Part shown: positions 35,348-43,589 of the stretch, piece after piece
Layout: each line of letters starts with the position of its first letter
Position numbering within the stretch: position 1 is the stretch's first letter
DNA from: Nitrospina sp.
Lineage (GTDB): Bacteria; Nitrospinota; Nitrospinia; Nitrospinales; JACRGP01
DNA length: 64,000 nt
Reading direction: 5' to 3'
NCBI GenBank assembly: GCA_024648695.1
Contig: JACAVV010000008.1
Location: 62,001-126,000, forward strand
The notes under the pieces: generated by a model
What the model was told of the DNA's origin: nothing
Database searches by the model: none
Seen by the model: only the letters and a program-made list of their open reading frames with translations
Position numbers and translations under genes: made by a program

Positions 35348-37503
35348 GCCTCAACTTTCTTTCTCCTGTTTTTATGCTGGGTTTGGTGGGGATCGGTTTG
35401 CCCATTCTCATTCATCTGTTCACCAAACGCCAGCAAACGCAAATTGATTTTTCTGCAGTTTTTCTTTTACTACAATCGCAAAAACGGTCCATTAAAAAGG
35501 CGCGGCCCAACCGTTTGCTTTTGTTGGTTCTTCGTTGCCTGGCAATCGCCTTTCTAAGTCTGGCTCTGGCCGGTCCCCTGTTTTCCATGGGCGATCCGGA
35601 AAAGCTGATGCCTTCCGCTTCCAGTTCGAATATTTTGATTCTTGACGATTCCCTAAGTATGTCGGCGCAAACGGAAAATGGGGATTTGTTCACTTCGGCA
35701 AAATCGCAGGGGAAACAGTGGGTGGAGGGCATGGCTCCCGGCTCCGAATTCAGCCTGATTTTAGCTTCCAATCCTCCCAAGGTGCAGAGCCAATGGACTC
35801 AAAACCGTGAATCTTTTTTAAAGACTTTGGATCTCATAGCGCTTAGTTTCAGATCCACCGACGTGGGAGGTGCTTTCGCGGAAGCAAAAAAACTGTTGGA
35901 GACCTCCAAAAACAGCAGTAAAAATATTTTCATCGCCACTGATCTTACCCGCTCCGGTTGGAAATCGAAAATTTTTCCCTTGTCGTTTGACCGACTAAAC
36001 GCACCGCAAATTCAAATTCTTGATATGTCCGCTTTGCAATCGGTTCCCAATCGTATCCGGGTTGATACTTCAAAGGCGGATCAGGAGTTTCTGGCCAATA
36101 GCAGAATGATTCGCGTGAATGCCCAGTTACAGAATTTATTGCAGGACCAGGATTTGCAACAAGTCTCTCTTGCATTGTGGGCCAATGGTAAAAAACGTTC
36201 GGAAGTTTCCGCCCATTTTAAGAAGGGCGAGTCCATTAGTAAAGAATTCTCCATTCCTTATTTTGAAGAAGAGGCTTTGAAAGGATTTATTGAGGCAGAA
36301 CCTGATGGTCTTCCCCTGGATAACCGCCATTACTTTTCGTTTCAACCCGAACAGAAAGTGCGCGTTCTGGTAATCGACGGCGACCCCAAAGCGGCTGGAC
36401 AACAAAGTGAGACTTATTATGTTGAGCGCGCATTGAATCCATTTTCAGTATCGCTTTCGGATATCGAACCCACCGTCTCTACCCTGTCGGAACTGACTCG
36501 CAGGAACCTGCTGGATTTTCATGTGCTCATGTTATGCAATGTCAGAGAGCTACCTTATGGTTACGAGCAAACCCTGGAGAGTTTCGTTTCCCGGGGAGGC
36601 AGTCTGATCATTTCACTGGGTGATCAGGTCGATCCGAAATTTTATAACGAAAAACTCGGCAACCTGTTGCCGGTGACCCTTGAGTCGCTCAACCAGGTAA
36701 GCTTTGAGGATGAATGGTTCCGGTTTCTGATAAAGCCGTCCGAGCACCCGGTGCTGAAAGTATTTTCCAAAAAAGCCTGGGATGGAATGCGCACGATTCG
36801 TTTTCAATCTTTGTACAGTGTGGCTCCCCGGGATGGGAAACGGTATACCGTGCCTTTAAAATTCAGCAACCAGTTTCCCGCTGTGGTGGAATCGCAGTTT
36901 GGAAAAGGAAGCGTGGTATTATTCACCTCTTCGCTGGACAGGGATTGGAATAATTTCCCGATACAACCCACTTTTCTTCCCTGGGTTCAACGGTGGGTAA
37001 AGTATGGTGCGCGTAGCCTCGACAATTTTTCAGCGCAAAACCTGAAAGTGGGTGACCCCTGGGTTTCTCATGAGGAAGGTTATACCTTTTTTGTAAAAAC
37101 ACCCACAGGGGAGGTGAGAAGGGCTGAAAAAGTTCCAAACAGTACGGAAGTCCGTTTCGAGGACACCTGGCAACCGGGCATCTACCAATTGTTTCGCCTG
37201 GAAACGGTCGAACCGGTTTCTGAGGACCCCAAAGAAAAGTCTGAAACGGTCTACTCCTTGCCTTTGGATGCAGAAGCTGTAGGACCTTTTTCTGTCAACA
37301 TTGACCCCGCAGAAACAGATCCCTCAAAAATGTCCAAAAAGGAAATTAAAAACCTGTTTCCCGGCCTGTCACTGGAAGTGCTCAGTCCTGCATCGGACCA
37401 GGATTCGGTTACACCCTTTCATCGAATCAATTTGACGACACCTTTTCTTGCTTTGATGGTATTGATGATATTTGGCGAAGGGTATCTGGTAAGAAGGGAA
37501 TAA
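35344..37503 (+). CDS. BatA/VWA-domain membrane protein with GATase1-like region
   Basis: A 719-residue inner-membrane protein. The N-terminus SLNFLSPVFMLGLVGIGLPI with HLFTKRQQTQIDFSAVFLL is the BatA-type aerotolerance-regulator opening. A span LLLLVLRCLAIAFLSLALA follows, then a VWA domain (ILILDDSLSMS, DxSxS). The middle has VLVIDGDPKAAGQQSETYYV and LESFVSRGGSLIISLG, a GATase1-like fold seen in this group. A final span TPFLALMVLMIFGEGYLV ends the protein. The start at 35344 shares ATGA with the upstream DUF58 stop; the longer ORF is an extension without support. Confidence 0.87.
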   Translation: MSLNFLSPVFMLGLVGIGLPILIHLFTKRQQTQIDFSAVFLLLQSQKRSIKKARPNRLLLLVLRCLAIAFLSLALAGPLFSMGDPEKLMPSASSSNILILDDSLSMSAQTENGDLFTSAKSQGKQWVEGMAPGSEFSLILASNPPKVQSQWTQNRESFLKTLDLIALSFRSTDVGGAFAEAKKLLETSKNSSKNIFIATDLTRSGWKSKIFPLSFDRLNAPQIQILDMSALQSVPNRIRVDTSKADQEFLANSRMIRVNAQLQNLLQDQDLQQVSLALWANGKKRSEVSAHFKKGESISKEFSIPYFEEEALKGFIEAEPDGLPLDNRHYFSFQPEQKVRVLVIDGDPKAAGQQSETYYVERALNPFSVSLSDIEPTVSTLSELTRRNLLDFHVLMLCNVRELPYGYEQTLESFVSRGGSLIISLGDQVDPKFYNEKLGNLLPVTLESLNQVSFEDEWFRFLIKPSEHPVLKVFSKKAWDGMRTIRFQSLYSVAPRDGKRYTVPLKFSNQFPAVVESQFGKGSVVLFTSSLDRDWNNFPIQPTFLPWVQRWVKYGARSLDNFSAQNLKVGDPWVSHEEGYTFFVKTPTGEVRRAEKVPNSTEVRFEDTWQPGIYQLFRLETVEPVSEDPKEKSETVYSLPLDAEAVGPFSVNIDPAETDPSKMSKKEIKNLFPGLSLEVLSPASDQDSVTPFHRINLTTPFLALMVLMIFGEGYLVRRE

Positions 37504-37517
37504 TCCGTTATTGGGCC

Positions 37518-38525
37518 TTATGCCAGTTTTGACATAAAGTTCGCTGTTGTTTGCGACAAGTATTTTGAAATTTCCTCAATTGGCAGGATTTCATCTGCGA
37601 GTCCCGCGGAAATTACAGATTGGGGCATTTTATCGACTAAAGCAGTATCAGGATCTTGCACAACAACTTTTCCGCCAGCGGCTTTAATACATGCCGCACC
37701 GCGTATTCCATCACATCCCATTCCCGATAGAATGACTGCTGTGCTATAGGGTCCGAAGGTCTCGGCCAGACTTTTTAGCAAATCGTCCCCTTTCGTGGAT
37801 GAGGAAAAAGTTTCATTTTCCATTTTCGATTCGCAAACCCGTTTTTCGGCATCGAGAGACAGAGAATTCTCCTCAAGAAAAAGTAACGCATGGGATACTT
37901 TTGCCGGAATCCCTGGTCCCGCGAATTGTATTTGTAATCCAACTGTCTCCTGTAGTTTTTCAATCATCAACTCAAGCATCCAGCGAGGACCCTGCTGAAG
38001 CAGAAAGAGGCCGCTTTGCTCCACGAATGTAGCGTTTTGAAAAAGCTTGGAATACAGGTTGGGGCCTCCGGCACCTGATAAAAATGCGATAACGGGAAAA
38101 GCGGGCCTGGTTTTTGGGGGAGATACACGAGTCGTGTCGGGGGCAAAATCATCGATGGATTGTTGCCAGCGAGCTACTGCATTGTTCAGGCATTTCAGGA
38201 CCTCCTGAGATCCAAAGGGCTTGCCCAAAAAATCATCCGCGCCGGCAAACAGAACTTGTTGCTTGGCCTCACCGGAACTGATGGCGGTGATCATCAGGAT
38301 CAAGGGAGCGGGTTTGACTTGTGACCGAACCTGGCAGATCAGTTCCACGCCGTCCATCTCCGGCATCAACCAATCCGTCATTAAAATATCGTAAGCTTGT
38401 TCTTTAATTAGCTTTAACGCTTCTTGTCCGTTGCAAGCGATGTCGACCTTGTACGATTCCCTGGTTAAAATAAATTTTAACAGGCGCGCATTATCCGAAT
38501 CGTCTTCTGCCAGTAATACGTTCAA
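37518..38525 (-). CDS. CheB-like protein: receiver domain plus degenerate methylesterase domain
   Basis: A 335-residue protein. Residues 1-120 form a receiver domain with acidic pocket D8-D9, phospho-acceptor D51 (ILMTDW), T80 and K102 (LGKPF). Residues about 142-330 align with the CheB methylesterase: IAFLSGAGGPNLYSKLF matches IGASTGGPxAL, and LFLLQQGP matches QHMP. The catalytic Ser is replaced by Gly151 and the His by Gln178; only the Asp (SGMGCDGIRGA) remains. It should therefore not be an active esterase. The start is a TTG at 38525 with GGAAGG 8 bases upstream. No chemotaxis genes are nearby. Confidence 0.8.
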   Translation of the reverse strand: MNVLLAEDDSDNARLLKFILTRESYKVDIACNGQEALKLIKEQAYDILMTDWLMPEMDGVELICQVRSQVKPAPLILMITAISSGEAKQQVLFAGADDFLGKPFGSQEVLKCLNNAVARWQQSIDDFAPDTTRVSPPKTRPAFPVIAFLSGAGGPNLYSKLFQNATFVEQSGLFLLQQGPRWMLELMIEKLQETVGLQIQFAGPGIPAKVSHALLFLEENSLSLDAEKRVCESKMENETFSSSTKGDDLLKSLAETFGPYSTAVILSGMGCDGIRGAACIKAAGGKVVVQDPDTALVDKMPQSVISAGLADEILPIEEISKYLSQTTANFMSKLA

Positions 38526-38710
38526 TGTATATTCCTTCCAAAAATTAACCCTGAGAAATGGGACCTTATTATAGGCCAATCGGGAAAACATACATCCAAA
38601 AAATCGAATGCTTCCAAAACGGTTTCGGGATTTTGGCCGAGCGCTACACGGGTGATTTGCTTTCAGATTTTCGAAAGGATTTTTAAAGGGGGCATTCCCT
38701 CACGATCCTT

Positions 38711-38719
38711 TGCTATAAT
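38711..38719 (+). promoter_or_regulatory. Extended -10 promoter upstream of the transglutaminase-TPR-SUMF1 gene
   Basis: TGCTATAAT, a TGn extended -10 with consensus TATAAT, lies 55 bases before the ATG at 38774. No strong -35 is seen. The gene points away from the CheB-like gene, so a promoter is expected here. Confidence 0.5.
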
Positions 38720-38773
38720 AAATGGTATTGAACCCAATCTTCCACAACCCTTTGCTCGGTTAATATTTCTCTA

Positions 38774-41356
38774 ATGAGAACCCTTTCCCAAATTTTCAAG
38801 ATATGTGTTTTGGTTTTATCCATATGTTTCGTCTTCATTGCTGACGTTACCGATTCACAGGCGGCGGGCTCCGTCTCTGATCGTGTTTCGTTGGAAACGC
38901 TGATCAGCCAATCGGATCAGGATCTTGATTTAACGGATGCGCTTTTAACGGTTTCAAAAGACTGGAACCCCAAGCTTGATCTGGACGTGTATCGGAGAAA
39001 GCTCGACCAACTCACTGAGAAGTTGCAAAAACAACTAGATGGGAATCAATCACCCGAAAGGTTGCTTTCGGTATTGAGGGACACTTTGTACCAAAAGGAG
39101 GGCTTCGCTTATACAGATAAGGTGGACAGTCAGGGCATCCCACTGAATTCTGAGGAGATTTTTCTGCACGGATTGCTGGATTCCAAACGCGGCTACTGCA
39201 TGACCCTGTCACTCCTGCATCTGATATTAGGAGAACGTTTGGGATTGCCCTTGTATGGGGTGGCTTTGCCCAACCATTTTTTTGTCAGATATGAGTCCGG
39301 ATCAAAACGCATCAATATAGAAACGACACAATCGGGGGTGTCGCTTCCCGATACCTATTATCGAGACAGTTTTAATGTCCCGTCCAGTCGGGCTAATGAA
39401 TTTTTCATGCGAAACTTGAGCGAACGGGAAAGCCTGGGTGCTTATTTTTCAAATGTGGGGATGACCTATTACAAGCAAAAAAAACCCGAAAAAGCGGTTG
39501 AATACCTCAACCTTGCAGTAAAAGTGAATACCCGTTCCCTCGAAGCTTTGAACAACCTGGCCAATATCCATTCCGAATTGAAACAATATGATTTGGCGAT
39601 TAAAGCTTATAAGCAGGCTTTGCAAGCGGACCCGAACAGTCTCGAAACCCTGTTTAATCTGGGCATCACACAATCGGAAGCCGAACTTCCGGATCAGGCG
39701 ATCGAATCGTTTTTGCAAGTGGTGCAAATGGACGCGCGCTACTTTCTGGCTCACGAGGCGTTGGTTCAGTTATACCTGGGGAAAAGAAAACCGGTTTCTG
39801 CGTTGCTTCATCTTAAGCAACTGTACCGCTTCAATCCGAGAGATATCCAAACCCTGAGCAACATAGGAAATGTGTATTTGCAACTCAAGCAATACTCGCT
39901 GGCTTTGATTGAGTTTAAAAAAGCAGAGCAAATGAATCCCAAAAAGCCGGACGTGCTGGAAGGCTTGGCTGAAGCGTATTACCGTCTGGACGATTTTGAT
40001 CAGGCAATGATTTATTTTCGTTACCTTACGGAAGAAGCCCCCTCGAATTTATCGGCTCATGTGCAGTTGGGCTGGACCCATTACCGCAAGGGAGAGCTTC
40101 GTATGGCCATCGCCTGGACGCAACGGGGGCTGGCTCGCAAGAAGGAGAACGATCCTTTCCTTCCCCTGGCTTACATGAATCTGGGCCTCTACCATTTATT
40201 AGAAAAAAACTTTCCTATGGCAGAATCCGCCTACGAAAAAGCCCTTACCCTGAACCTGGGAGCTACAAAACAAGGAACCATCGATGATTTAAAGTCTGCT
40301 TCCAAAAAATTCATGAGTGTTTTTGAAATCGATTATTTTATGGGGTGGATTTATTTCAAGGCAGAACAGAAACCATTAGCCAAAAAGTATCTGGAATCTT
40401 ATTTGGGTAAAAGTCCTGAAGGCCCCCTGAGCGTCAAAGCAAGGACTCTACTGCGCTTCATCGAAGGCAATAGCACCGAAACCCCGGAATCACCGGCCCC
40501 GTCGGTTCCATTCCCACCCTCTGAAAATGAAGAAGCCCGTCCGGAGGCTGACCCCGACATGGTTGAAATTCCTGAAGGACCCTTTATCATGGGGTCGGAG
40601 GACAATGGTCCAGACGAAAAACCCGAACATAAAGTTCAACTGGACGCATTTTATATAGACCGCTATGAAGTTTCGGCAAAGGATTATGCCGCATTTCTCA
40701 ATCAGATTGGAACGTCCAAAGGGTATTATCATGACAACAAGTTTGGAACCCTGGAATACAATGGCACATTTCGTGCGCGTCCCGGACTGGAAGATTTTCC
40801 GGTGAACAACGTTTCCTGGTTTGGTGCCAATGCCTATTGCGAATGGAAGAAAAAGCGTCTTCCTACCGAAGCGGAATGGGAAAAGGCCGCTCGGGGGCCC
40901 AATGGTCGGATTTTTCCCTGGGGCGACCAGAAACCAAGTCACGATCAGGCCCGCTTTTTTCAAACCTGGACCGAGGAAATTAAGCACCGAGTGATGGTTC
41001 CGGTCACCCGATACGGGAACGGAACCAGCGTATATGGGGTTTTCAATTTGGCCGGAAATGTGAAAGAATGGGTAGACGATTGGTATGATCGGGAGTATTA
41101 TTCAGAGACAGAACATCAAATCAACCCCCGGGGTCCATTGGGCGGTGAGTTCAAAGTTTTGAAAGGAGGTTCCTGGAGAGACCTTTCGTCATTTCTTTAT
41201 TCTTCGTTCCGGAATAACAATCAACCGGAATCGCGTATGGACGATTATGGATTTCGTTGCGCCAAAGACGCCGATGGCGGGAAGGCACCCGTTCCACCCG
41301 CTTCTAAAAAGCGTTTGATACGATGGAACGGATCGTTGGGTGTTAAAGTTTATTAA
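38774..41356 (+). CDS. Exported transglutaminase-TPR-SUMF1 fusion
   Basis: An 860-residue three-part protein. A signal peptide (FKICVLVLSICFVFIADVT) leads to a SirB1/transglutaminase-like domain (about 60-215) with Cys142 in RGYCMTLSLLHL and His168 in PNHFFVRY. About eight TPRs follow (225-490; for example AIKAYKQALQADPNSLETLF). After a Pro/Glu-rich linker (near 570-590) comes a SUMF1-type domain (MVEIPEGPFIMGSEDN, KRLPTEAEWEKAARG, GYRFRCA-like end). The FGE catalytic cysteines are absent (KGGSWRDLSSFLYSSF), so it is not a formylglycine-generating enzyme. The combination suggests a periplasmic or surface scaffold; role unknown. Confidence 0.85.
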   Translation: MRTLSQIFKICVLVLSICFVFIADVTDSQAAGSVSDRVSLETLISQSDQDLDLTDALLTVSKDWNPKLDLDVYRRKLDQLTEKLQKQLDGNQSPERLLSVLRDTLYQKEGFAYTDKVDSQGIPLNSEEIFLHGLLDSKRGYCMTLSLLHLILGERLGLPLYGVALPNHFFVRYESGSKRINIETTQSGVSLPDTYYRDSFNVPSSRANEFFMRNLSERESLGAYFSNVGMTYYKQKKPEKAVEYLNLAVKVNTRSLEALNNLANIHSELKQYDLAIKAYKQALQADPNSLETLFNLGITQSEAELPDQAIESFLQVVQMDARYFLAHEALVQLYLGKRKPVSALLHLKQLYRFNPRDIQTLSNIGNVYLQLKQYSLALIEFKKAEQMNPKKPDVLEGLAEAYYRLDDFDQAMIYFRYLTEEAPSNLSAHVQLGWTHYRKGELRMAIAWTQRGLARKKENDPFLPLAYMNLGLYHLLEKNFPMAESAYEKALTLNLGATKQGTIDDLKSASKKFMSVFEIDYFMGWIYFKAEQKPLAKKYLESYLGKSPEGPLSVKARTLLRFIEGNSTETPESPAPSVPFPPSENEEARPEADPDMVEIPEGPFIMGSEDNGPDEKPEHKVQLDAFYIDRYEVSAKDYAAFLNQIGTSKGYYHDNKFGTLEYNGTFRARPGLEDFPVNNVSWFGANAYCEWKKKRLPTEAEWEKAARGPNGRIFPWGDQKPSHDQARFFQTWTEEIKHRVMVPVTRYGNGTSVYGVFNLAGNVKEWVDDWYDREYYSETEHQINPRGPLGGEFKVLKGGSWRDLSSFLYSSFRNNNQPESRMDDYGFRCAKDADGGKAPVPPASKKRLIRWNGSLGVKVY

Positions 41357-41382
41357 TAAAGCGACGGTATAGGAATTTTGTT

Positions 41383-41646
41383 ATGTTAGGCACCATCGAA
41401 GTACTGATCATTATTGTCATCCTGGGAATCATTTTCGGGAGGGACGCCATTGATCGCACTTTTAAAAAGCATCCTGATGAGACCCTTATGGAAAGTCTCA
41501 GCGAGGACGTGAAAGATTATTACAAGAGCGATCCCAAACGAATTTTTATCATCGCTGGGAGCGTGCTGGCAGGCTTCATTTTTGTGAGTATATTAATTTA
41601 TTGGGTGATCACGCGCACGAAATTTTTGCAAATGATCGGCCTTTAA
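41383..41646 (+). CDS. Small two-span membrane protein
   Basis: An 87-residue protein. Helix 1 (LGTIEVLIIIVILGIIFGRDAI) resembles a TatA N-terminus, but the rest does not: an amphipathic acidic middle (DETLMESLSEDVKDYYK) and a second span (FIIAGSVLAGFIFVSILIYW). True TatA has one span and a basic amphipathic helix, so TatA is doubtful. It lies 26 bases after the fusion gene. Function unknown. Confidence 0.6.
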   Translation: MLGTIEVLIIIVILGIIFGRDAIDRTFKKHPDETLMESLSEDVKDYYKSDPKRIFIIAGSVLAGFIFVSILIYWVITRTKFLQMIGL

Positions 41647-41673
41647 CCTGCCTCCTTCCTTTTCTGTTCGAAA

Positions 41674-42159
41674 TCAATACCTGAACCCTGAATTTCGGAC
41701 ATGGGTATAGGGGTCGCCTCCTTCCAGTAATTTCCCGCCGACGATTTTTCCAAAATACACCACGTGGTCCCCAACCGGGTTTTGCCCGATCACTTCGCAT
41801 TCGAGGTAAGAAACCGCTTTTTTCAAAATGGCAATACCTTGAATTCCTGAATCGATTTCCAGACCCTCAAAGATTGATGCGCCGGGTTCCGGTGCTTTGC
41901 TGAAACGCTTTAACAGATCGTTTGCATCTTTGTTCAGAACGTTTACGATAAACGCTCCAGAAGACTCCACCAAAAGTCGTGCAGAACGATTTTTCGCCAA
42001 CACCATGGTGAGGGCAGGAGGGTCAAAGGCGCATTGATTCACCCAACTGGCCAGAACGCCATCCTCACTATCCTTGTACTTTGTTGTGACAATGAATAAT
42101 CCGCTGGCAACCTTGCCAAGCGCTTTTCCCAATTGTTCGTTATTTTCACTATCAGTCAA
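41674..42159 (-). CDS. Flavin reductase-like FMN-binding protein
   Basis: A 161-residue flavin reductase-like (split-barrel) protein. GKVASGLFIVTTKYKDSEDG, the ASWVNQCAFDPPALTMVL block, AFIVNVL and NPVGDHVVYFGKIVGG match flavin:NAD(P)H reductase-like domains that bind FMN. The electron acceptor is unknown; relatives reduce flavin for monooxygenases or act on iron. It is on the minus strand, 44 bases after the AmrS gene, and may be co-transcribed. Confidence 0.88.
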   Translation of the reverse strand: MTDSENNEQLGKALGKVASGLFIVTTKYKDSEDGVLASWVNQCAFDPPALTMVLAKNRSARLLVESSGAFIVNVLNKDANDLLKRFSKAPEPGASIFEGLEIDSGIQGIAILKKAVSYLECEVIGQNPVGDHVVYFGKIVGGKLLEGGDPYTHVRNSGFRY

Positions 42160-42203
42160 AAGAGACCTCCTCGGTTGGTTTTAAGATTTATTGCAGAAAA
42201 ATA

Positions 42204-43250
42204 TCAGGCCCACTGGCCGGGAATCGATGCCTCACACTTGGGGCAATGTCCGGCTTTCATTCGGTTGGAAAGTACGGTGAACCCCTGCCGCTTGATTAAC
42301 AGTTCATTGCATTTGGGACAAAATGTGCTTTCTGTATCACCTACTCTTCCAGGTAGATTGCCTGAATAGATGAATTTTAATCCTGCCTTCTGGCCAATGT
42401 CCCTGGCTTTCAAAAGCGCCTTTACTGGAGTTCGGCCCCGGTCCTGCATTTTGTAATCCGGGTGAAATGCAGTCACGTGCCAGGGAATATCTTTTGATAC
42501 TTCAGAAATAAAACCAGCCATTTCGGCAAGTTCTTCATCTGAATCGTTGTAGTCTGGAATCAATAAGGTCACGATTTCCAACCAAAATCCAATATCGTAA
42601 ACTCTTTGAATGGTTTCCAGAACATCTTCCAACTGACCTCCCAGGCGGCGGTAGTTTTTGGGATTGAAGGACTTTAAATCCACTTTGTAAAAATCCAGCC
42701 AGGGCCTCAAGTATTCCAGGACTTCCGGGGTGCCGTTGCCATTGGAAACGTAAGCGGTTGCCAATCCCTGTTGTTTAGCTTCCCGGAACACCGCGACTGC
42801 CCATTCACTTGTGATCAGGGGTTCATTATAAGTCGACACAACCGTTTTGGCACCATTTTCCAGAGCCAGACGGCAAATTTCTTCCGGATAAACCTCCTTA
42901 TATGAGGTCGTAGCGGATTCGTCGCGCAAGGATTGGGACGTGAACCAGTTTTGGCAATAGGAGCAGTGGAAGTCACAGCCCAGCATGCCAAAGCTCATAG
43001 CCATAGAGCCGGGATAGGCGTGAAAAAATGGTTTCTTTTCAATGGGGTCGTTCTGTATGCCCGCTGCGTAATTGAACGGCACCTGCAACACTCCGCCGGA
43101 ATTGAAGCGCACCTTGCATATGCCGCGTTGTCCATCGCGTAACTTGCATCGGTGTCCACACGCTGTGCATAGCAAGCTATCATCATCGAGGGAAACGACG
43201 AGGTCGCCCGGCCGAGTGAGACGGTCCAGATTGTAATTTGATTGTTTCAT
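42204..43250 (-). CDS. amrS: AmmeMemoRadiSam-type radical SAM protein
   Basis: A 348-residue radical SAM enzyme of the AmrS type. A zinc-like CTACGHRCKLRDGQRGIC precedes the radical SAM cluster motif GCDFHCSYCQNW (CxxxCxxC). STYNEPLITSEWA and YKVDLKSFNP match the family core, and the C-terminus has two CPKC pairs, probably metal-binding. The family usually sits beside AMMECR1 and MEMO genes; those are not in this window. Its substrate is not established. It needs [4Fe-4S] clusters, probably from the SUF operon. Confidence 0.9.
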   Translation of the reverse strand: MKQSNYNLDRLTRPGDLVVSLDDDSLLCTACGHRCKLRDGQRGICKVRFNSGGVLQVPFNYAAGIQNDPIEKKPFFHAYPGSMAMSFGMLGCDFHCSYCQNWFTSQSLRDESATTSYKEVYPEEICRLALENGAKTVVSTYNEPLITSEWAVAVFREAKQQGLATAYVSNGNGTPEVLEYLRPWLDFYKVDLKSFNPKNYRRLGGQLEDVLETIQRVYDIGFWLEIVTLLIPDYNDSDEELAEMAGFISEVSKDIPWHVTAFHPDYKMQDRGRTPVKALLKARDIGQKAGLKFIYSGNLPGRVGDTESTFCPKCNELLIKRQGFTVLSNRMKAGHCPKCEASIPGQWA

Positions 43251-43589
43251 GCGGGGACTATGTAGAATTATCGTTGTTACTATTATTGTAAAGTTGAAAC
43301 GGAATAATTAAAAGACAAGATTTTAAAGGCAAAGTGGACTAAAAAAGTAAACCTTGAATTACCGCTAAAAAACATTTATATTTATTATCGGAAAACGGAT
43401 TATATTTCCGTGTGCCAGTTGGGCGATTGGCTTTTTAGTCCCCTTTATGCAAGCCAGCAAACCAAACATCCACCACCAACACCTGCCTTGACATAATAAC
43501 CTTCATCCTTTTTCCAGGGAGAGCCTTCCCAAATTTTCACCGGTCAGGGCCAGGATCCTCCAATCACATTCAATCAGGAACAGAAAACA
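43251..43589. other. Intergenic region before the 670-residue gene
   Basis: 339 bases with no gene. Sequence is AT-rich at the left and becomes GC-balanced to the right. A TTGACA occurs at 43488-43493, but no matching TATAAT lies at 16-18 bp, so a promoter is not certain. A Shine-Dalgarno-like CAGGAAC precedes the start at 43590. Confidence 0.4.

Noticed and set aside
38774-41356. Active formylglycine-generating enzyme activity for the SUMF1 domains (also 15611-16324)
   Set aside because: Both lack the cysteine pair after the GGSW/IRGG position, so sulfatase activation is unlikely.
41383-41646. TatA translocase subunit
   Set aside because: The first helix is TatA-like, but there is a second span and an acidic middle; TatA has one span and a basic amphipathic helix.
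43488-43516. TTGACA promoter before the 670-residue gene
   Set aside because: No -10 box at 16-18 bp; the sequence there is TTTTTCC-like.
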